The position numbers and the translations under genes were made by a program. Below the pieces are notes generated by a model that worked only from the letters and a program-made list of their open reading frames with translations, was not told the DNA's origin and ran no database searches. A stretch of DNA of 38,342 nt from Bacteroidota bacterium (GTDB lineage: Bacteria; Bacteroidota; Bacteroidia; AKYH767-A; OLB10): the NCBI GenBank assembly GCA_963169675.1, contig CAUJFJ010000238.1:1-38342 (forward strand), written 5' to 3'. Positions 34,801-38,342 of the stretch are shown here, one piece after another (the stretch's first letter is position 1; every line of letters starts with the position of its first letter).

Positions 34801-35801
34801 GCCCATTGATATAAAAACGGACCTGCAGTGCCTGTGATATTCGCTGTTGCTGAACCGTTGTTACCACCAAAGCAAGTAACATCATTTTTGGTGAAAGAAA
34901 TATTTACACCTGAAATAGGAATTGGAAATGCCTGCGGAACAGATGCATTATTATTACATAAATCGGTTACGGCACTAACCATTGATAAAGTATAAGTTCC
35001 GGCAGTTTGAATTGCCGGACTAAAATTAACAATGAAATCGCGCGAATAAGTTGCATTCAAACTACAAGAGGTTCCTGTAATTGAAGTGATGGTATAAGGA
35101 CCACCGGGACCAGTGAGCGTAAAATCTGATGTAGAAACGGAATTACATTTTACTCTTTCAGAAAAGGAAAGATTCATGGTGGTAGCGCCGCAATTCATGG
35201 CCGTAATACTCGACATGGTCGGTGTGGTATTATCCGTTACTACCGCTGTTGATCCGGAAAGATCGATGGTATAACCACCTTGATTGATGGATGAAAATCC
35301 GCTTACATTAATAAGGTATGTCTGGCCGGCTGTTGCAGGAATAACAGCACCATTTTGTGCACCAGGCAATCCGTTTGGTCCGGTAGTTCCGGGAGTATTA
35401 CTATAATTACATGCTACTTCAAGAGCGGGGTTTGTAAATATTTCAGAACAAACTGCAGAAGTTAAATTATAAACTGCCCAATCATAATTGTGGGTAGCAA
35501 CGTTTGGAACAATTGAAAATGCAAGATTACCGGAAGTTGATGTAGTGATAATGTACCACATATCGTTTCGTTCACCGGTAAGTAAGCAGGAAGTAGCGGG
35601 GTTTATTTCATTGGGAATATTTCCGGTTCCGGTAACCAGATTGGCATTGGCGTATGAACTAAGGCAAATAGGCATTGCACCCAGGCAATCCTGATAATTA
35701 GGAACCTGAGCACTGGCAAAATAAGGCAACGAAATCGTGCCTAGAAGAGCTACAAGTGTGCGACCGGAGCACCTTTTTAACCAATTTGTCATTTTTTTCA
35801 T
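31833..35801 (-). CDS. large SprB-repeat/PKD surface protein with T9SS type B (gliding-type) C-terminal domain
   Basis: 1322-residue predicted adhesin. The signal peptide ends FASAQ near residue 32. An N-terminal domain (about 33-190) follows, then an Ig-like segment with GPGGPYTITSITGTSC. At least eight SprB-type repeats (about 300-960) come next, each with C-F/Y-G-x-x-x-G-x-A, P-Y-x-Y-x-W and a YxVTVTDAxGC ending. Two more diverged ones follow, then two PKD domains (YTWEFGDGYVSQL; YWTFGDHQGES). The last 90 residues, FIPNAFTPDASGVNDVFQI to FDRITLLR, are the gliding-motility-associated type B sorting domain. SprB itself is the moving adhesin of gliding flavobacteria; this protein shares its repeats but is far shorter, so a gliding role is inference. 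No promoter box found. Confidence 0.93.
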   Translation of the reverse strand: MKKMTNWLKRCSGRTLVALLGTISLPYFASAQVPNYQDCLGAMPICLSSYANANLVTGTGNIPNEINPATSCLLTGERNDMWYIITTSTSGNLAFSIVPNVATHNYDWAVYNLTSAVCSEIFTNPALEVACNYSNTPGTTGPNGLPGAQNGAVIPATAGQTYLINVSGFSSINQGGYTIDLSGSTAVVTDNTTPTMSSITAMNCGATTMNLSFSERVKCNSVSTSDFTLTGPGGPYTITSITGTSCSLNATYSRDFIVNFSPAIQTAGTYTLSMVSAVTDLCNNNASVPQAFPIPISGVNISFTKNDVTCFGGNNGSATANITGTAGPFLYQWAPSGGSGPTAQFLTAGNYTVTVTSPLGCSAQSTVTINQPLTGLSASVVTTPANGCASNGSATVTPSNGQAPYTYSWWPSGGNAATANNLAAGGYMVTITDANQCVLNYFLNVPSAAGPSVAINTFSGVSCFGGNDGSATVSVTNATGPFSYLWSPSGGTGATANNLPAGSYSVAVTVSPGCTLTATVVITEPPTGLSVSKTIVPTSCGINNGSVTINASGGVAPYSYSWNPPVATGSSATWLASGSYSVTITDANGCSNVQNATVAPSSPVTASLQNHSNVACYGQNSGSTGVSISGGQTPYTILWSSGQTTANISNIGAGIYTVTITDAAGCSKVLTDTITEPSAFNATLVNSTNIQCFGLSTGAATVSTSGGAGGNVWSWTNSSSTLPSINNVAAGNYTATVTDQNGCSASVSVTITQPATAVNIQGTVTATTCGNSDGAVTTNISGGTTPYNYNWNTGAVSASLTGLIPGIYALTVTDANGCIDSVTYNVQASNAPVISLINSTDVTCFGGSNGAASFGAVGGVTPYTWVWQNGVSTGTSANNLPAGTYNVTVTDASGCQAFDQVTINQPSAIAVQLSAPVTICYGGNTVVTSAVTGGTQPYSYNWSNGAAVAQIMVSPSANASYQVTVSDANGCSVASSPVIITVRSPLALSAVYPDSVCKNSNATVQLLASGGDGNYTYTWSNGLTGSQNQILISGNTSLTIQLADGCNTPPVSAAVAITAVEAPTLSFNIPQQSGCEPLVTNFAIPSGTPSGFVYTWEFGDGYVSQLPNVSHTYLQSGTYNVSLTVAYAGAGGCSSELNFPAAVKVFQKPIARFISDPPAPTLNHPEVFFTDRSTGADIWYWTFGDHQGESREQNTSYIYSDTGQYVVQLRVSNLEGCRDSIAEAIHVGEEMQIFIPNAFTPDASGVNDVFQIYGVGFSSYEISIYDRWGKLVHRAKNQDVAWDGNDIATGDPVPQGVYVYKVTIIDNSGNVINKFDRITLLR

Positions 35802-35855
35802 CTTTTTAGCATTGGGAAGTGACTAATATCCCCATGTTGTATTTAAAAATTGTTA

Positions 35856-35863
35856 TAATTTTG
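35856..35863 (+). promoter_or_regulatory. -7 box TAATTTTG, mdh
   Basis: Exact TAnnTTTG, giving a leader of about 54 bases before the ATG at 35922. Confidence 0.6.
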
Positions 35864-35921
35864 ACCCCGGTTAAATACCGGAACTTAAACTTTAATTAAT
35901 CTGTAAACCCCCCATTTGCTC

Positions 35922-36863
35922 ATGAAAGTTACTGTTGTAGGCGCAGGAAACGTAGGTGCAACCTGTGCTAATGTTATAGCTCACAAGGAGTTATGTAATG
36001 AAGTTGTATTGCTCGATATTAAAGAAGGCACTGCTGAAGGCAAGGCTCTCGACATCTGGCAGACTTCACCGATAAACTTATACGATACCCGGGTAAAAGG
36101 TTGCACGAACGACTATGCAGCTACTGCCGGATCAGATGTGGTGGTTATCACATCCGGTTTGCCAAGAAAACCAGGTATGAGTCGCGATGACCTTATCGCT
36201 ACCAATGCCGGTATTGTTAGATCGGTGACTGAAAACATTATGAAATATTCGCCAAATGCGATTATCATAGTGGTTTCCAACCCTTTAGATGTAATGACTT
36301 ACTGTGCATTCCTGACTGCCGGAGTTGATTCCAGCAAAGTTTTCGGGATGGCAGGAATTCTGGATACAGCGCGTTACCGTGCCTTTTTGGCAGAAGCGCT
36401 CGATACCTCACCAAAAGATATTCAGGCAGTATTGATGGGTGGTCATGGTGATACCATGGTTCCATTACCACGCTATACTACTGTTGCCGGAATTCCGGTT
36501 ACTGAATTAATTGCTGCCGATAAGTTGGAAGCAATTGTTGATCGTACGAAAAAAGGTGGTGGTGAATTAGTGAACCTGATGGGAACCTCAGCCTGGTATG
36601 CTCCGGGTGCTGCAGCTGCTCAAATGGTAGAAGCTATTTTGCGTGATCAAAAAAGAATTTTCCCTTGCTGTGCCTGGTTACAGGGTGAATATGGATTGAA
36701 AGATATCTATTTAGGTGTTCCTGTTAAATTAGGAAAGAATGGTATCGAAGAAATTATCGAACTTAAACTGAATGCAGATGAGAAAGATCTTCTCAGCAAA
36801 TCAGCCATTGCAGTTAAAGAAGTTATGGATGTACTTGATAACATGCAGGCACCTGCAAAATAA
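35922..36863 (+). CDS. mdh: malate dehydrogenase, LDH-like type
   Basis: NAD-dependent interconversion of malate and oxaloacetate in the citric acid cycle. The ATG at 35922 ([12 protein letters not shown]) gives 313 residues; the TTG at 35916 would add only two. Visible are the NAD-binding GAGNVG (7-12), Asp32 which selects NAD over NADP, Arg82 and Arg88 in [10 protein letters not shown] (substrate binding; Arg82 marks malate rather than lactate specificity), Asn120, Arg151 and the catalytic His175 in [10 protein letters not shown]. It has its own promoter and a strong terminator, so it is a single-gene unit. Confidence 0.96.
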   Translation: MKVTVVGAGNVGATCANVIAHKELCNEVVLLDIKEGTAEGKALDIWQTSPINLYDTRVKGCTNDYAATAGSDVVVITSGLPRKPGMSRDDLIATNAGIVRSVTENIMKYSPNAIIIVVSNPLDVMTYCAFLTAGVDSSKVFGMAGILDTARYRAFLAEALDTSPKDIQAVLMGGHGDTMVPLPRYTTVAGIPVTELIAADKLEAIVDRTKKGGGELVNLMGTSAWYAPGAAAAQMVEAILRDQKRIFPCCAWLQGEYGLKDIYLGVPVKLGKNGIEEIIELKLNADEKDLLSKSAIAVKEVMDVLDNMQAPAK

Positions 36864-36882
36864 TCAGGAACTGAATTATTTG

Positions 36883-36914
36883 AAAGGCATTCCAGTTCGG
36901 GATGCCTTTTTTTA
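36883..36914 (+). terminator. mdh terminator
   Basis: AAAGGCATTCC (36883-36893) pairs with GGGATGCCTTT (36899-36909; one G-T pair), followed by a T-run. Confidence 0.9.
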
Positions 36915-36920
36915 TCTTTA
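36913..36920 (+). promoter_or_regulatory. possible -7 box TATCTTTA of the protease gene
   Basis: Seven of eight bases match and it overlaps the T-run of the mdh terminator. It would give a 19-base leader. Confidence 0.4.
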
Positions 36921-36943
36921 TGCATTCTCTAAATTAAAAATTT

Positions 36944-37381
36944 ATGGCCCGTAAGAAAAAATATACCATCAAATTAAAAATTCTTCGAATTGATAAGCAA
37001 GGTGCGCAACTGGCCGTTACCGGAAAAATCAAAAGAAAGAGTGTTAATCTGATTTTGGATACAGGTGCTTCACAAACCGTTTTCGATATTAATAGAATTT
37101 CCGCTTTTATCGGACATGGTGAATTTGAAAAAGTAGAATCTCTTTCTTCCGGATTAGGAACTTCGACTATGGAGAGTCACCTGGTATATGTACCGGGATT
37201 TAAAATCGGGGATCTTGAAATCGCCAATGAAAAAATGGTGTTACTCGATCTGTCTCATGTAAATCAATCGTATGAAATACTAAAACTCAAACCGGTTGAT
37301 GGTGTGATTGGTGGCGACTTACTTAAGCGCTATGAAGCGATTATTGATTACAGCAAGAAAACTTTGGTGCTGAAAGGGTGA
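36944..37381 (+). CDS. retropepsin-like aspartic protease
   Basis: 145 residues forming one half of a pepsin-like fold, the size of retroviral proteases, so it should act as a dimer. The catalytic motif is LILDTGASQTVFD with Asp39-Thr40-Gly41. VDGVIGGDLLKRYEAIIDYSKKTL is the usual end of this family (clan AA). No signal peptide or membrane segment is seen, and the basic MARKKKY start suggests a cytosolic protein. Its substrate is unknown. It follows mdh by 80 bases across a terminator, so it probably has its own promoter. It is unlikely to come from a retroelement because no reverse transcriptase lies near. Confidence 0.88.
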   Translation: MARKKKYTIKLKILRIDKQGAQLAVTGKIKRKSVNLILDTGASQTVFDINRISAFIGHGEFEKVESLSSGLGTSTMESHLVYVPGFKIGDLEIANEKMVLLDLSHVNQSYEILKLKPVDGVIGGDLLKRYEAIIDYSKKTLVLKG

Positions 37382-37416
37382 TGATTTATTGACTTTACAT
37401 CTACTCCATTCAACAA

Positions 37417-38342
37417 TCAATTCTTCACCATCACTGAATAAGGATCAACTGACAATTCCATTTTAAAGTCATCGTCGAGTTCAAGTGTATTCAGATTGAT
37501 AAGAGTCATATAACCATTTCTTCCTCCGCATGAAGAAGTGTGGTGAGGTGCCGGCCCGCCACTTGTAGGCGTATTACGGTTTGCTACGAATACTACACCT
37601 TCAACTTCATCAACAGCCAAACCATGAGGCTGGTAACCTACATTAATTGTTTTTACAGCTGTTAGTGTATTCATATCAATAACTGTGACAGCATTTCCAA
37701 CTTCACAGGAAACAAACATCAGGTTATAAGAAGGGGCCAGCGACATTTCCAATGGAAACGATCCGGTTGGAATGGCAGTAATGAAAGAATCATCGGATGT
37801 ATTAAACACCCTCACTTCGTCTCTTCCCTGACAGGTAACAAAATATTTAGAGCCATCTGGACTGTAAGCTGCTTCATGAGGATCGGCTGCATTACCGCCG
37901 GTATTATTAATTGTTATTTCTTCATATTCAGGGAACATAGGATCAGTAACATCCCATTTAAAAATTTTGTTGCCTTGTTGTCCGGTAACCAAAAGCGTAT
38001 TGCCATCGCTGCTGATTGTGCTTCCATGTGGTGATTGAAAGAAACCGGGATCGCTATACATTTTTTCCAGCGTCATGGTTTGGGTATTCACATAGGCAAT
38101 TCTTCCCGTTTGAGAAAAATCAACTACCCAGGCTTTAGTTCCGTCGGGGGAAACAACAAAAGTATTCCACGCACCTTGAGTAATCACAGCTTCGCCAACA
38201 AATGTATCATCGGAAGTTCTGTATTTCTGAAGTACATTTCCATTAATAAATGCCACATACCAAAACTGACCATCGGGAGAAATCCGGACCATGTGAGGAG
38301 ATTCAATTGCAGCACTATTTCCCACATTAATATAACGCATGA
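37417..38342 (-). CDS. YVTN/YncE-like beta-propeller protein, 5' end outside window
   Basis: At least 307 residues. The frame is open to the window edge and the first visible residues RYINVGNSAAIESPHMVRIS begin inside a propeller blade, so I treat it as truncated at its start. Repeated units of about 45 residues carry H-x-x-x-x-S-P-D-G-x-x-x-x-V, for example SPHMVRISPDGQFWYV, DPHEAAYSPDGSKYFV and VGYQPHGLAVDEVEGVVFV. This is the YVTN/cytochrome-cd1-like seven-bladed pattern. An unusual His- and Cys-containing loop, GPAPHHTSSCGGRNGYM, near the end could bind a metal. Function is unknown; a secreted or periplasmic place is likely but the signal region is not visible. Confidence 0.82.
   Translation of the reverse strand, partial: MRYINVGNSAAIESPHMVRISPDGQFWYVAFINGNVLQKYRTSDDTFVGEAVITQGAWNTFVVSPDGTKAWVVDFSQTGRIAYVNTQTMTLEKMYSDPGFFQSPHGSTISSDGNTLLVTGQQGNKIFKWDVTDPMFPEYEEITINNTGGNAADPHEAAYSPDGSKYFVTCQGRDEVRVFNTSDDSFITAIPTGSFPLEMSLAPSYNLMFVSCEVGNAVTVIDMNTLTAVKTINVGYQPHGLAVDEVEGVVFVANRNTPTSGGPAPHHTSSCGGRNGYMTLINLNTLELDDDFKMELSVDPYSVMVKN

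Noticed and set aside
36944-37381. Remnant of a retroelement
   Set aside because: The protein is complete and no reverse transcriptase, integrase or long terminal repeat is near.

Overview
The window looks like chromosomal DNA from a member of the Bacteroidota. Several secreted proteins end in type IX secretion (T9SS) sorting domains (three type A, one type B with SprB-like repeats). Most genes lack a Shine-Dalgarno sequence. At least a dozen gene starts are preceded by the Bacteroidota -7 promoter box TAnnTTTG. Genus cannot be told from the sequence alone; a gliding or environmental Chitinophagia/Sphingobacteriia-like lineage would fit. No phage, insertion sequence, plasmid or CRISPR locus is visible, so most of the window is core chromosome with repeat-rich gaps.

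Layout. 1-221: N-terminal fragment of a secreted protein. 222-900: repeat-rich gap. 902-2713: a secreted T9SS redoxin, the SRP RNA and a YciO/Sua5-type protein. 2762-5182: SerA divergent from an acidic T9SS cargo protein, with four helically phased TTAAC repeats between them. 5253-6696: methyltransferase and GNAT acetyltransferase. 7052-9633: RecJ convergent with an outer-membrane-like protein. 9663-12217: DUF4412-like protein, CNNM/CBS membrane protein and a DUF1569-like protein. 12221-17326: Mfd, fructose-1,6-bisphosphatase and a c-type cytochrome lipoprotein, all on the minus strand. 17422-19699: two overlapping glycosyltransferases. 19690-21517: FtsE, a 67-residue protein and a lipoprotein. 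21729-26499: a large TPR protein followed by an outer-membrane beta-barrel protein. 26710-28680: GyrB. 28681-31832: a repeat-rich zone holding one kelch-type T9SS protein. 31833-35801: a 1322-residue SprB-repeat protein. 35922-37381: malate dehydrogenase and a retropepsin-like protease. 37417-38342: 5'-truncated beta-propeller protein.

How the parts relate. Housekeeping functions (DNA repair and topology: RecJ, Mfd, GyrB; metabolism: SerA, Fbp, Mdh; protein targeting: SRP RNA) alternate with envelope and surface genes (T9SS cargo, lipoproteins, a TPR/outer-membrane pair, glycosyltransferases). Promoter boxes and terminators show mostly short one- to three-gene transcription units. Promoter positions help fix several starts, including a probable TTG start for a glycosyltransferase and a possibly leaderless YciO/Sua5 message.

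The parts least explained by known families are non-coding. They are the phased TTAAC array upstream of the gene at 4175; three 151-bp elements with 10-bp inverted ends and a tRNA D-arm-like core at 30482-30965, with relatives to 31450 and near 285; a dispersed hairpin family with a compensatory base change; and a perfect 26-bp terminator stem that reaches into the gyrB stop region.
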